A stretch of DNA of 64,000 nucleotides from Clostridia bacterium (GCA_017395065.1 JAFPWH010000035.1:1-64000); one strand, 5' to 3'; shown: positions 8,620 through 24,901, numbered from the stretch's first letter. Translations and numbers: made by a program. Notes: generated by a model not told the origin, from the sequence alone.

Positions 8620-9444
8620 TCAGATATTTACCCACTGGCCCGGCTTCTGCGCGGCCTTCAGGCCGGCGCCGCGAACAGCCATGATGCGCAGCGTCTCCTC
8701 GTGCGGCACCGCGCCCTCGCCCGTTTCAAAGAAGCGGACGAGATTCTTTATGAAGCCGCCGAAGTAATCGCTCTGTACGTTCACGACACAGCACTTGTCC
8801 TTGAGCGCGATGTTCATCATGAACGGGCTGTGCATGTCGAAACCGTTGATCGTCGCCGTCCTGCCGTCCTCGAAGCGGATAAGCAGCGTATAGCCGTGCA
8901 CGCCGGGCACGAAGCATACGCTTTGGGGCTTTGCGTGGATCAGCATCATGACGGGCTCGAGCTGGTGGATCGAATACGTGTCGAAGCTGTAGGGGCCCCA
9001 GGAAGCGATGGCGTCGACTTCGCCTATGTTCTGATATTCTGTCGCGTATCTGAGCGCCGAGGTGGAATAGCAGGGCGTATTGCTCTTTTCGGCGATGTCG
9101 AAGATGCGCTTTGCGGTCTCGTAATCCGGGGCGAAGGTCTTGTCCACGTAGACGCGTTTGCCGGTCCTGAGCGGCTTTTGGCAAAGCTCCTCGTGCATCT
9201 CGCAGTTGTCCGGGGAGAGCACGATGATCGCGTCGCATTTTTCACAGACCTCGTCGATCGTCTCCGCGCGGGGAATGCCCATGTCGCGGCACCACTGATC
9301 GGTCGTCCTGCCGCCGATCGGGCTGTCGATGTGGCCGTAGGCCAGGGTCACCTGAAGTCTTCCGTCCGTTGCGTCGGAGATGAGCTTCGGGTAATTGTTC
9401 GCGTGCCACTCGTCAAGATAATAATCGATAAAACCTATCTTCAT
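8620..9444 (-). CDS. Divergent Gfo/Idh/MocA-like oxidoreductase
   Basis: 274 residues, shorter than the usual 330-390 of this NAD(P)-dependent sugar/inositol dehydrogenase family. Helices such as PDYETAKRIFDIAEK and the place of the EKP motif (here YVDKTFAPD, so Lys is kept but Glu and Pro are replaced) support the family. The N-terminus (MKIGFIDYYLDEWHANNY) lacks a clear GxGxxG loop, so cofactor binding may be altered. AAGGAG precedes the ATG. It follows the next oxidoreductase by 13 bases, so both are one operon, divergent from the sugar uptake operon. The substrate is likely that sugar or its acid. Confidence 0.8.
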   Translation of the reverse strand: MKIGFIDYYLDEWHANNYPKLISDATDGRLQVTLAYGHIDSPIGGRTTDQWCRDMGIPRAETIDEVCEKCDAIIVLSPDNCEMHEELCQKPLRTGKRVYVDKTFAPDYETAKRIFDIAEKSNTPCYSTSALRYATEYQNIGEVDAIASWGPYSFDTYSIHQLEPVMMLIHAKPQSVCFVPGVHGYTLLIRFEDGRTATINGFDMHSPFMMNIALKDKCCVVNVQSDYFGGFIKNLVRFFETGEGAVPHEETLRIMAVRGAGLKAAQKPGQWVNI

Positions 9445-9457
9445 GATTCCCCGCTCC

Positions 9458-10510
9458 TTACAGCTTTATCTCGCTGTGACGCTCGCTGGAATCGTAGATG
9501 GCCTGCAGGATCTGCTGCGTCAGTATCACGGTCTCTATACTGGAGGGCAGCTTTTCGCGGGTCTTTACGTCGCGCACGAAGGCGTCGATTTCGTTTCTGA
9601 AGTGGTCGCGCGTCCTGATTTCCGGCGTATAGCTGATCAGCGCGCCGTTCTCGGTCGAATAGAACTTGAAGGTCGAACCGTAGGTCAGGCGGATGCCGCC
9701 CTTGTCGCCCATGAAGTCGATGTACATTTCGCTCTCGCCTATGTTCTGCGCCCACGCGCCGTGGAAGGTGATGACGGGGCCCTCGGTGCGGATGATGCCG
9801 GCTACGCTGTCGTCGACGTCATAGGTGCCGTTCAGGTCCTTGGTGTTCTCGGCCCACATGGATTTATAGACGTAGTTTGGCATGTCCTTGCCGAGCTTGC
9901 AGAACGCTTCGCCGCTGACTGTCAGGGGCTTGGGGTCGCTGCAGCAGTACATGACGATGTCCAGGAAATGTACGCCCCAGTCGATCAGCGCGCCGCCGCC
10001 GGCGATGGCCTTGGTGGTGAACGCGCCGCCAAGACCCGGGATCGACCTGTGTGCGCGGAAGGACACGTATACGTGATAGACTTCCCCGAGCTTTCCGTCG
10101 TCGATGTACTTTTTGATCAGGCGTACGTTGTCGTTAAAGCGGTTGACCACGCCGATGTTGAGTATGCGGCCGGTCTCGTTGTGGACCCTGAGCATTTCGT
10201 TGGCTTCGTCCAGCGTCCTTGCGGAGGGCTTTTCGCAAAGCACGTCCTTGCCCGCGCGCATCGCGTCGACGGCGATCTGCTTGTGGGCGTAGTTGGGCGT
10301 ACAGATCGAAACCGCTTCCACCTCCGGGTCATTCAGTACCGTGTGGTAATCCTCGACCGCGATGCCGCAGCCGTATTTTTCCACGGCCTCCTTGGCTCTT
10401 TCGGGGATGATGTCGCAGAAATACTTGATCTCCGCGTCGGGATTTGCCATATATGCGGGAATGTGCGCGGCGTTTGCGATGGTGCCGCAGCCGATGATGC
10501 CGACCTTCAT
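9458..10510 (-). CDS. Gfo/Idh/MocA family oxidoreductase
   Basis: 350 residues, canonical length. The Rossmann motif is VGIIGCGTIANAAHIPAYM and the catalytic-Lys motif is DVLCEKPSART. The C-terminal half has the expected mixed sheet with GGALIDWGVHFLDIV, the usual His of the substrate pocket. These enzymes oxidise or epimerise sugars, inositols or sugar acids using bound NAD(P). AAGGAAGG is upstream of the ATG. It is divergent from a sugar ABC uptake operon, so a role in processing that imported sugar is a reasonable inference. The substrate cannot be read from sequence. Confidence 0.93.
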   Translation of the reverse strand: MKVGIIGCGTIANAAHIPAYMANPDAEIKYFCDIIPERAKEAVEKYGCGIAVEDYHTVLNDPEVEAVSICTPNYAHKQIAVDAMRAGKDVLCEKPSARTLDEANEMLRVHNETGRILNIGVVNRFNDNVRLIKKYIDDGKLGEVYHVYVSFRAHRSIPGLGGAFTTKAIAGGGALIDWGVHFLDIVMYCCSDPKPLTVSGEAFCKLGKDMPNYVYKSMWAENTKDLNGTYDVDDSVAGIIRTEGPVITFHGAWAQNIGESEMYIDFMGDKGGIRLTYGSTFKFYSTENGALISYTPEIRTRDHFRNEIDAFVRDVKTREKLPSSIETVILTQQILQAIYDSSERHSEIKL

Positions 10511-10572
10511 TATAAGCTTCCTTCCTTTCGGTAATTGTTTGATGCGCGGATGCCCGTTTTCAGGCTGCCTCC

Positions 10573-10601
10573 ATTATCTACGCGCGGCGCGTACTGCACA
10601 A
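10573..10601 (-). promoter_or_regulatory. Possible promoter of the oxidoreductase operon
   Basis: Minus strand TTGTGC (10601-10596), 17 bases, GATAAT (10578-10573). The match is moderate and there is no better candidate in the 376-bp divergent region. Confidence 0.4.
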
Positions 10602-10714
10602 GCTTTTTTACGTTAAATTTACACGTGACCATACACAGGATATGAAAAAGACGCTGACGGATCGTCACACATTTCACACGCACAAAAATAATTTGAAAAA
10701 ACGCTCTGAAACAC

Positions 10715-10743
10715 TTGCATTCTATGGCTATTTTGATTATAAT
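10715..10743 (+). promoter_or_regulatory. Promoter of the sugar ABC uptake operon
   Basis: TTGCAT, 17 bases, TATAAT. The transcript would carry a leader of about 135 nt that includes a hairpin at 10832-10854 (CCGAC...GTCGG with GGAC/TCC pairing inside). The remaining sequence between 10511 and 10887 is AT-rich and holds no gene that I can see. Confidence 0.65.
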
Positions 10744-10887
10744 GTTAATGTAATTTTATGAAGGTTCCGAATCGTTCAGAAAGTACGCTTTTTGACCGAT
10801 ATTTGTTTTTATCAAAAACGGTGACCATAATCCGACGGACACAGTCCGGGTCGGTTGAGCAAGATATTAACTGAAGGGATTGATTGG

Positions 10888-11889
10888 ATGGACAAGACGT
10901 TGAAACCCTCGCAAGCGCCCGTCGCGGTAAAGCATAAGAAGAAAAAGAACGGAGGCAGCAACGGTTCCTCGTTTGACAACCTCGAACTGTTCCTGCTGCA
11001 CCTTCCCACCACCATCTGGTATCTGATCTTCTGCTACGCCCCCATATTCGGCATCGTCATCGCCTTTATGGACTACTCCGTCAGCCCCGGCCGCAGCTTC
11101 CTCTACAGCCTGTTCATCAACAGCAAGTTCAGGGGTCTTGGCAACTTCCGGGCGCTGTTCAATTCCACGTATTTCAACATCATGCTCAGAAATACGCTGG
11201 TCTACAACATCATCTTCATCACGCTGGGCGTGGTCATCCCGGTAACGCTGGCCATACTGATCAACCAGCTTTACTCCAAGCGCCTCGCCAAGGTTTGCCA
11301 GACGATGATGTTCCTTCCCCACTTCTTGAGCTGGGTCGTCATCGGCTACTTCGTATACGCCTTCCTCGCGACCGACGCGGGCCTTTTCAACCGCGTACTG
11401 CCCAGCCTCGGCCTCGTCGAAGCGCGGCACAGATGGTACGAAGACATCGGTTTTTGGCGCTGGTTCCTCGTGTTTTTGAACCAGTGGAAGGGCATGGGCT
11501 ACGGAATGGTCGTCTACCTCGCCTCGATCAGCGGCATCGACGCAGAGCTCTATGAAGCCGCGCTCATCGACGGCGCGAGCAAATGGAAGCAGACGCGCTA
11601 CATCACCATTCCCCTGCTTCGCCCCATCATGTCGATCATGCTGATCCTTGCGGTCGGTTCGATTTTCCGAAGCGATTTCGGCCTGTTCTATCAGGCGCCC
11701 AGAAACTCCGGCGGACTTACGGACGTGACGATGACCATCGACGTGTACGTGTTCAAAGCGCTCCTGGTCAACTCCAACATCAACCTGTCCTCCTCGTCTT
11801 CGCTTCTGCAAAGCGTTTGCGGCTGTATCATGATCATACTGTCGAACGTCGCCGTAAAGCGCATCGATCCCGAAGCGGGACTGTTCTAA
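10888..11889 (+). CDS. Carbohydrate ABC transporter permease (LplB/YteP type)
   Basis: 333 residues of the binding-protein-dependent transport inner-membrane family. A basic N-terminal tail (KHKKKKNGG) is followed by LELFLLHLPTTIWYLIFCYA and a further five or so helices. The EAA loop that contacts the ATPase is EAALIDGASKWKQTRYITIP. I chose the ATG at 10888, preceded by AAGGG at 9 bases, over the upstream TTG at 10855. It is the first gene of permease-permease-binding protein. No ATPase is encoded nearby, as is common for these importers, which share an MsmK/MsmX-type ATPase encoded elsewhere. Confidence 0.93.
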   Translation: MDKTLKPSQAPVAVKHKKKKNGGSNGSSFDNLELFLLHLPTTIWYLIFCYAPIFGIVIAFMDYSVSPGRSFLYSLFINSKFRGLGNFRALFNSTYFNIMLRNTLVYNIIFITLGVVIPVTLAILINQLYSKRLAKVCQTMMFLPHFLSWVVIGYFVYAFLATDAGLFNRVLPSLGLVEARHRWYEDIGFWRWFLVFLNQWKGMGYGMVVYLASISGIDAELYEAALIDGASKWKQTRYITIPLLRPIMSIMLILAVGSIFRSDFGLFYQAPRNSGGLTDVTMTIDVYVFKALLVNSNINLSSSSSLLQSVCGCIMIILSNVAVKRIDPEAGLF

Positions 11890-11913
11890 AATACGGGAAA
11901 GGAGAGAAGCATC

Positions 11914-12867
11914 ATGTCTGTTTCCGCAAACGTCGTACAGAAGCCCAAGAAAAAACACATCGACGCGGTGTTGAAATATACAAGGGTATCGCCCGTCACG
12001 AACATACTGATCAGCGTGCTGTTTATACTGCTGGCACTGCTGTGCTTTTTGCCGGCGCTGCTGGTCGCCATCGTCTCTTTCTCCAGTGAATCGAGCGTCA
12101 TAACCAAAGGCTACAGCTACGTTCCCCTGGCCTGGAGCGTGGAGAGCTATACGTACCTGTTCCAGCAGAGCAGCTCCTACATCGTGCGCAGCTTCCTGAA
12201 CTCCATCGGCGTCACCCTCGTCGGAACGGTGATCGGTCTGGTCATGTGCTCCACGATGGGCTACGCGCTGAGCCGTCCCAACTACAGGCTGCGCGGCCTC
12301 TTTACCTGGTTCATATTCATCCCCATGCTCTTCAGCGGCGGCCTCGTGGCAAGTTACATGATCAACGTGCAGATCCTTGGGCTAAAGAACACGTACTGGG
12401 CGTTGATTTTGCCCATCTGCTGCTCGAGCTTCTACATCATCATCATGAGGACGTTCTTCCAGACGTCCGTGCCCGAAGCCATCATAGAGTCGGCCAAGAT
12501 CGACGGCGCGAGGCAGTTGAGGATCTTTGCGCAGATCGTTCTGCCGATCTCCCTGCCCGCCATCGCGACCATCGGCCTGTTCTTCACCTTCGCCTACTGG
12601 AACGACTGGATGATGGCAAAATACTACCTCGACACCAACAAGCAGGACCTGTTCCCCCTGCAGTACGTGCTGATCTCTCTGGAAACCAACATCGACTTCC
12701 TGACCCGCCAGAAGCAGTTCATGGGCGTGGACGCGAACACCTCCCTGCCCAGCGAAACGATCCGCATGGCGATGGTCATGGTCTCGGTCATCCCGATCGC
12801 CTGCTCCTACCCGTTCTTCCAGAAATACTTCATTTCCGGTCTTACGATCGGCGCGGTCAAGGGCTAA
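11914..12867 (+). CDS. Carbohydrate ABC transporter permease (YtcP type)
   Basis: 317 residues, partner permease of the preceding gene. Six hydrophobic segments; the EAA loop is IIESAKIDGARQLRIFAQIV. The ending FFQKYFISGLTIGAVKG is the characteristic C-terminus of this subfamily. GGAAAGGAG precedes the ATG at 10 bases, and the gap from the first permease is 24 bases. It forms the translocation pore with LplB-type partners for oligosaccharides or aldouronates; the actual sugar is not shown by sequence. Confidence 0.94.
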   Translation: MSVSANVVQKPKKKHIDAVLKYTRVSPVTNILISVLFILLALLCFLPALLVAIVSFSSESSVITKGYSYVPLAWSVESYTYLFQQSSSYIVRSFLNSIGVTLVGTVIGLVMCSTMGYALSRPNYRLRGLFTWFIFIPMLFSGGLVASYMINVQILGLKNTYWALILPICCSSFYIIIMRTFFQTSVPEAIIESAKIDGARQLRIFAQIVLPISLPAIATIGLFFTFAYWNDWMMAKYYLDTNKQDLFPLQYVLISLETNIDFLTRQKQFMGVDANTSLPSETIRMAMVMVSVIPIACSYPFFQKYFISGLTIGAVKG

Positions 12868-12923
12868 ACAACGATTATGGCAGCGAAAGCTGTTGTAATA
12901 AAATTTTCAAGGAGGAAACCTCA

Positions 12924-14399
12924 ATGAAGAAACTTCTTACCCTGGTTTTGGCATTGGCTCTGGTACTTACCTGCGCAAGCTTCGTAAGTGCTGAGGGCGG
13001 TCTGACCAAGATCACCTGGGCGCAGGGCACCGGTGCTACCGCCCCCATCGACAACGACATCGTTCTCGAAGCGCTCAACGAGCTGCTTGCTCCCGAAGGC
13101 ATCGAGCTGGACATTCAGTATTTCACCGATGACCAGCTGCAGCTGAGCATCAACTCCGGCAACGTCTACGACATCTACTTCACCTGCTCCTGGTACAACA
13201 ACACCAACCAGTGCATCTCCAAGAACCTGTTCCTGGGCCTGACTCAGGAGGAAATCGAGGAGACTGCGCCCGGTCTGTACAATGCGATGAGCAAGGAAGT
13301 TTGGGATCTGGCTGAGAGCGCCGACGGCTATATCTACGCTATCCCGAACAAGAAGGACTACGCCGCTGAGAACTTCATCACCTACCCCGCCGACATCGCT
13401 GCCGAACTGGGTTACGAGATCCCCGCGAAGATCTCTGCCTGGGGCGAGCTGACTGACTTCCTGGTAGACTGGAAAGCCACGCTCGAAGACGGTGAATATC
13501 CCGTGCTCGTAGGCGGCAACCCGGCCGGCCTCGAATCCTCCTTCGACTTCATCGATCGTACTGCCATGATCGGCTGCATCTACGGCACCACCGAAGTCAA
13601 GTTCGTCTTCGACGATCCCGAGGTCATGGAGCGCTATCGCGCCATGGCTGAGTGGATGGAACTGGGCCTCATCAATCCCGACGCTGCTCAGCTCACCGAA
13701 GAAGCCATCGACTCCTCCAAGCCCCACATCGGCTTTGCCCAGGCTTGGGACAGCTACGACGGCTACACCATCAGCAACGGCTACACCACCTACATGACCC
13801 GTTACGCCGGCCCCAACCTCTCCGTTGACTCCGTGCAGGGCTCCATGAACGCCGTGTCCGCCACCCTGAAGGACGATCCCGAGAAGCTGGAGAAGGTTCT
13901 CCGCCTCTTCGAGCTCATCCACACCGATAAGCTGATCGCCGATACCCTCCGCTTCGGCAAGCAGGGCTATCACTGGAACTACGTCGAGGAAGGCCCCTGC
14001 GCCGGCGCCGTTCTCCGCACTCAGGTCGGCAGCGACAACTACGGCCCCTGGGCGTTCGCACAGCCTGCCTACTTCTTCACCAGCCTGCCCGTAAGCGCGG
14101 CTCAGGTTGAAGCCGGCATCGCTCCCGCTTTCGATCAGTACGAGATCTACTACAAGACCGTTGAAGAAGAAGCCGTTCCTTCCGCAATGGGTGGATTCAA
14201 GTGGGATTCTTCCAAGTTCGTAGATCAGCTGGCCGAAATCAGCGCCATCAAGGACAGCTACTACAAGAACTTCTGCTCCGGCACCACGCCCATTGACGAC
14301 GTCAAGGACGAGTTCCTCGAGAAGATGTATGCGGCCGGTCTGCAGGATATGATCGACGACGCGCAGGCTCAGCTCGACGCCTACCTCGCCGCCAACTGA
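12924..14399 (+). CDS. Extracellular sugar-binding protein of ABC importer (DUF3502-type)
   Basis: 491 residues. The signal peptide is MKKLLTLVLALALVLTCASF with cleavage likely after VSA; no lipobox Cys follows, so it may be released or anchored by other means. The C-terminal 130 residues, with PSAMGGFKWDSSKF and repeated acidic helices, match the DUF3502 extension of family-1 solute-binding proteins. The ribosome site AAGGAGGAA is strong. Codon choice is visibly more biased (AAG, CTG, GGC, ATC) than in neighbouring genes, as expected of an abundant protein. A terminator closes the operon. Confidence 0.94.
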   Translation: MKKLLTLVLALALVLTCASFVSAEGGLTKITWAQGTGATAPIDNDIVLEALNELLAPEGIELDIQYFTDDQLQLSINSGNVYDIYFTCSWYNNTNQCISKNLFLGLTQEEIEETAPGLYNAMSKEVWDLAESADGYIYAIPNKKDYAAENFITYPADIAAELGYEIPAKISAWGELTDFLVDWKATLEDGEYPVLVGGNPAGLESSFDFIDRTAMIGCIYGTTEVKFVFDDPEVMERYRAMAEWMELGLINPDAAQLTEEAIDSSKPHIGFAQAWDSYDGYTISNGYTTYMTRYAGPNLSVDSVQGSMNAVSATLKDDPEKLEKVLRLFELIHTDKLIADTLRFGKQGYHWNYVEEGPCAGAVLRTQVGSDNYGPWAFAQPAYFFTSLPVSAAQVEAGIAPAFDQYEIYYKTVEEEAVPSAMGGFKWDSSKFVDQLAEISAIKDSYYKNFCSGTTPIDDVKDEFLEKMYAAGLQDMIDDAQAQLDAYLAAN

Positions 14400-14421
14400 T
14401 TCCTGAAGCCATAGGCCACTG

Positions 14422-14447
14422 CCCCCTCCCCTGCGGAGGGGGTTTTT
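14422..14447 (+). terminator. Intrinsic terminator of the sugar uptake operon
   Basis: CCCCCTCC pairs perfectly with GGAGGGGG around a 5-nt loop, followed by TTTTT. Confidence 0.93.
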
Positions 14448-14505
14448 GATCGCTTTTCTACAGTGCTCCGGTAAACGTCTTTTGAAAAAGCTTCTTTGAA
14501 AAAGT

Positions 14506-14541
14506 AAAAGAGCCGGTATCGTTTCGGATACCGACTCTTTT
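14506..14541 (-). terminator. Intrinsic terminator downstream of pnp
   Basis: AAAAGAGCCGGTATC pairs with GGATACCGACTCTTTT around GTTTC, with one mismatch or wobble, and a U-rich tail on the minus strand. It could also act on plus-strand read-through. Confidence 0.88.
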
Positions 14542-14554
14542 ATTTGAAGAAGAT

Positions 14555-16714
14555 TTATCTGCGGTTGCCGCCGCCGTTGCCGCCTCTGCGGAAGCCGCTT
14601 GCGGGCTTTCTTACGGGCATGGCGTCGTTGTCGTACTCGATGTCGTTTCTGACCAGGTTGATCCTGCCCTGCGCGTCGATTTCGGCCACGCGGCATTCGA
14701 GCGTGTCGCCGATGTTGACGACGTCCTCGACCTTTTCCACGCGCTTGTTGGCGAGCTTGGAAATGTGGATCATGCCGTCCTTGCCGGGCGCGTATTCCAC
14801 GAACGCGCCGAAGGTCATGATGCGAACGACCTTGCCGGTGAACACGTCACCGACCTGCAGTTCCTTGACGATGCCTTCGATCATGCTCTTGGCACGCTGC
14901 GCCGCTTCGGCGTCCTCGGTGGCGATGTACACGCTGCCGTCGTCCTCGATGTCGATCTTGACGCCGGTGTCCTCGATGATCTTGTTGATGGTCTTGCCCT
15001 TGGTGCCGACGACCTCGCCGATCTTGTCCGGGTCGATCTTGAACTGGATGATCTTGGGGGCGTACTTGCTAAGCTCCGGTCTCGGCGCGGGCAGCGTCTC
15101 AAGCATCTTGCCCAGAATGTGCATGCGTCCGTCGTAAGCCTGTGCCAGCGCCTGGCGGAGGATGGGCTCGTCTATGCCCTTGATCTTGATGTCCATCTGA
15201 ATGGCGGTGATGCCCTGCGCGGTACCGGCGACCTTGAAGTCCATATCGCCCAGGAAGTCTTCCAGACCCTGGATATCGGTCAGCACAGCGACCTTGCCGG
15301 TGTTTTCGACGTCCTTGATCAGACCCATCGCAACGCCGGCGACGGGGCGCTTGATCGGCACGCCCGCATCCATGAGCGCGAGCGTGGAGCCGCACACGGA
15401 AGCCTGAGAGGTGGAGCCGTTGGAGGACATGACCTCGCTGACCAGGCGCAGGCAGTACGGGAATTCATCGACCGAGGGGATCATGGGGCGCAGCGCTCTC
15501 TCGGCCAGCGCGCCGTGACCGATCTCGCGGCGGCCGGGGCTTCTGAGCATCTTGGCTTCGCCGGTGGAATAGCCGGGGAAGTTGTAGTGATGCATATATC
15601 TCTTGGTGGTTTCGGGCGTGATGCCGTCCAGAATCTGCACTTCGCTCATCGGCGCCAGCGTGCAGATCGTCATGACCTGCGTCTGGCCTCTCGTGAACAC
15701 GGCGGAGCCGTGCGGACGGGGCAGCACGTGCGTTTCACACCAGATGGGACGAACTTCGGTAAGCTTTCTCGCGTCGGGGCGCACGCCTTCATCGATGATA
15801 CGGCGGCGCATAACTTCCTTCTGAATGCCGTAGAGCGCGTCGCCGACTTCCGTCATGCGCTCAGCGTACTCTTCGGCGAAATGCTCGTTGACGTCGGCCT
15901 TGAGCTGCTCTTCGCGGGCATTGCGCTCGGCTCTGTCGAAGGTATCGAACATCCACTTTACTTTATCGTAGGCGTACTCGCGAACGGCGGCCTTTACGTC
16001 GTCACCGGGAAGCTGCAGAGGATAGTCGTGCTTGGGAACGCCGATCTCCTCGACGATCTTTTCCTGGAATTCGACGATGCGCTTTACCTGCTCGTGCGCG
16101 AAGAGGATGCCCTTGAGCATGACTTCCTCGCTGACTTCGTTGGCGCCTGCTTCAACCATCAGAACGGCTTCCTTGGTGCCGGCTACGGTCAGGTCCATTT
16201 CGGAGACCTCGCGCTGCGCCTGGGTGGGATTGATCACGTATTCGCCGTCGACAAGGCCGATGTTGACCGCGCCAACGGGACCGGCGAAGGGGATCTTGCT
16301 GATGCACAGTGCCGCGCTGGAGCCGATCATGGCCGGCGTCTCAGGGCTGCAGTCAAAGTCCACGCTCATCACCTGCGCTGCGATGCACACGTCATTTCTC
16401 ATTCCCTTGGGGAACAGAGGGCGGAGCGGACGGTCGATCAGCCGGCTGGTGAGGATGGCTTTTTCGCCGGGACGGCCTTCACGCCTGTTCCAGGAGCCGG
16501 GAATGTGGCCCACGGAATACAGCTTCTCCTCAAAGTCAACGTTTAAGGGGAAGAAGTCCATGCCGGGACGGATCGAATCGGATACGGTCGCATTGACCAG
16601 TACGGCGGTGTCGCCGTAGCGAACTAAGGTAGAACCTGCGGCTTGTTCGGCATACTTGCCGAACTCCAGCGTAAGCGTGCGTCCGCCCAGCTCCATTGAG
16701 TAGGATTTGAACAT
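14555..16714 (-). CDS. pnp: Polyribonucleotide nucleotidyltransferase (PNPase)
   Basis: 719 residues, full length for PNPase, the phosphorolytic 3'-5' exoribonuclease of RNA turnover. Two RNase PH domains are seen, from SYSMELGGRTLTLEFGKYA to HGALAERALRPMIP and on to the second core with GVAMGLIKD. A KH domain (FKIDPDKIGEVVGTKGKT) and an S1 domain (GDVFTGKVVRIMTFGAFVEY) follow, then an Arg/Gly-rich tail. The start at 16714 is fixed by AGGAGGAATCATC before the ATG; the open frame upstream of it is not used. It lies directly after rpsO with a long hairpin between them, the classical rpsO-pnp arrangement. Confidence 0.98.
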   Translation of the reverse strand: MFKSYSMELGGRTLTLEFGKYAEQAAGSTLVRYGDTAVLVNATVSDSIRPGMDFFPLNVDFEEKLYSVGHIPGSWNRREGRPGEKAILTSRLIDRPLRPLFPKGMRNDVCIAAQVMSVDFDCSPETPAMIGSSAALCISKIPFAGPVGAVNIGLVDGEYVINPTQAQREVSEMDLTVAGTKEAVLMVEAGANEVSEEVMLKGILFAHEQVKRIVEFQEKIVEEIGVPKHDYPLQLPGDDVKAAVREYAYDKVKWMFDTFDRAERNAREEQLKADVNEHFAEEYAERMTEVGDALYGIQKEVMRRRIIDEGVRPDARKLTEVRPIWCETHVLPRPHGSAVFTRGQTQVMTICTLAPMSEVQILDGITPETTKRYMHHYNFPGYSTGEAKMLRSPGRREIGHGALAERALRPMIPSVDEFPYCLRLVSEVMSSNGSTSQASVCGSTLALMDAGVPIKRPVAGVAMGLIKDVENTGKVAVLTDIQGLEDFLGDMDFKVAGTAQGITAIQMDIKIKGIDEPILRQALAQAYDGRMHILGKMLETLPAPRPELSKYAPKIIQFKIDPDKIGEVVGTKGKTINKIIEDTGVKIDIEDDGSVYIATEDAEAAQRAKSMIEGIVKELQVGDVFTGKVVRIMTFGAFVEYAPGKDGMIHISKLANKRVEKVEDVVNIGDTLECRVAEIDAQGRINLVRNDIEYDNDAMPVRKPASGFRRGGNGGGNRR

Positions 16715-16740
16715 GATGATTCCTCCTGAATTATGTAATT

Positions 16741-16840
16741 CCGGAAGAAGTGCAGCGCCGAAGTCTTGTCCCCGCAGGGATGAACGCGGGCACAAAAAAG
16801 TGTTCGCATTCATCCTTGCGGCGAGACTGCATCTTTCCGG
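16741..16840 (-). promoter_or_regulatory. Long imperfect hairpin in the pnp leader
   Basis: CCGGAA...GTGCAG (16741-16755) pairs with CTGCAT...TTCCGG (16827-16840), and inside it CGCAGGGATGAACGCG pairs with CGCATTCATCCTTGCG. The tip is AAAAAA flanked by CAC/GTG. The whole makes a stem of roughly 40 bp ending 27 nt before the pnp start. Similar structures upstream of pnp are RNase III sites used in PNPase autoregulation in Escherichia coli and Streptomyces; here that role is inference. Confidence 0.7.
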
Positions 16841-16844
16841 TAAC

Positions 16845-16871
16845 AGCGCCGCCCCTTTTCGGAGCGGCGCC
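16845..16871 (-). terminator. GC hairpin after rpsO
   Basis: GGCGCCGCTCC pairs with GGGGCGGCGCT around GAAAA on the minus strand, 13 bases after the rpsO stop. There is no U-run, so it may protect the rpsO 3' end or attenuate read-through rather than fully terminate. Confidence 0.55.
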
Positions 16872-16883
16872 AAGACAGCGGGT

Positions 16884-17144
16884 TTACTTGCGCAGACCCA
16901 GCTTTGCGATCAGAGCACGATAGCCTTCGATATCGGTCTTCTTGAGGTAGTCCAGCAGACCCCTGCGCTGACCGACCATCAGCAGCAGGCCGCGGCGGGA
17001 ATGGTGGTCTTTCTTGTTGAGCTTGAGGTGCTCGTTCAGGTGGTTGATGCGCGCGGTGAGCAGCGCGATCTGCACCTCGGGGGAACCGGTGTCACCCTCG
17101 TGACGGCCGTATTCGGCGATGATTTGACTCTTATCGATTGTCAT
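16884..17144 (-). CDS. rpsO: 30S ribosomal protein S15
   Basis: 86 residues, the expected size. The signature runs [20 protein letters not shown] and continues [20 protein letters not shown], then [14 protein letters not shown]15 binds the central domain of 16S rRNA early in 30S assembly. The start at 17144 has GGGAGG 7 bases before it; an in-frame upstream extension to 17213 falls in the leader and is not used. It has its own strong promoter and a leader able to form a long-range stem, and is followed by pnp. Confidence 0.98.
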   Translation of the reverse strand: MTIDKSQIIAEYGRHEGDTGSPEVQIALLTARINHLNEHLKLNKKDHHSRRGLLLMVGQRRGLLDYLKKTDIEGYRALIAKLGLRK

Positions 17145-17170
17145 GGTTTGTCCTCCCATATCTTGTATTC

Positions 17171-17226
17171 CCGTAAGCCAGGCAGATCGTTGGGAATTCG
17201 ATGAGCCGCGCAAACGGATCTTACGG
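17171..17226 (-). promoter_or_regulatory. Structured rpsO leader, candidate S15 autoregulatory site
   Basis: CCGTAAG (17226-17220) pairs with CTTACGG (17177-17171) on the minus-strand transcript, enclosing a shorter ATCG/CGAT pair, and ends 26 nt before the start codon. S15 represses itself through leader structures in several bacteria, by different folds. No consensus can be checked here by eye. Confidence 0.4.
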
Positions 17227-17245
17227 CCCTATGACCGCAGAATTT

Positions 17246-17274
17246 ATTATATCATTTATGCCGCGCGCTGTAAA
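17246..17274 (-). promoter_or_regulatory. Promoter of rpsO-pnp
   Basis: TTTACA (17274-17269), 17-base spacer, TATAAT (17251-17246) on the minus strand. One mismatch from consensus overall. Confidence 0.88.
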
Positions 17275-17335
17275 TGAATTTACTGCAAATTTGTACCGGT
17301 TATATGTTAATTTATGCGTTTTTCCGCAAAGGAAT

Positions 17336-17363
17336 GCCGCCCCGGGAAAAGCACCGAGGCGGC
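17336..17363 (-). terminator. Hairpin downstream of rpoC
   Basis: GCCGCC pairs with GGCGGC, with CGG/CCG inside, 20 bases after the rpoC stop on the minus strand. The tail ATTCCTTT is only moderately U-rich. Confidence 0.6.
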
Positions 17364-17382
17364 GCACAGATTTTTCGAACGT

Positions 17383-20937
<3,555 letters not shown>

Positions 20938-20959
20938 GTCAGCTTACGCTCCCTTCGTA

Positions 20960-24901
<3,942 letters not shown>

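Noticed and set aside
14765-16546. Long plus-strand frames opposite pnp, and similar ones opposite rpoC, rpoB and groEL
   Set aside because: They mirror strongly conserved genes, have no ribosome sites and encode low-complexity sequence.
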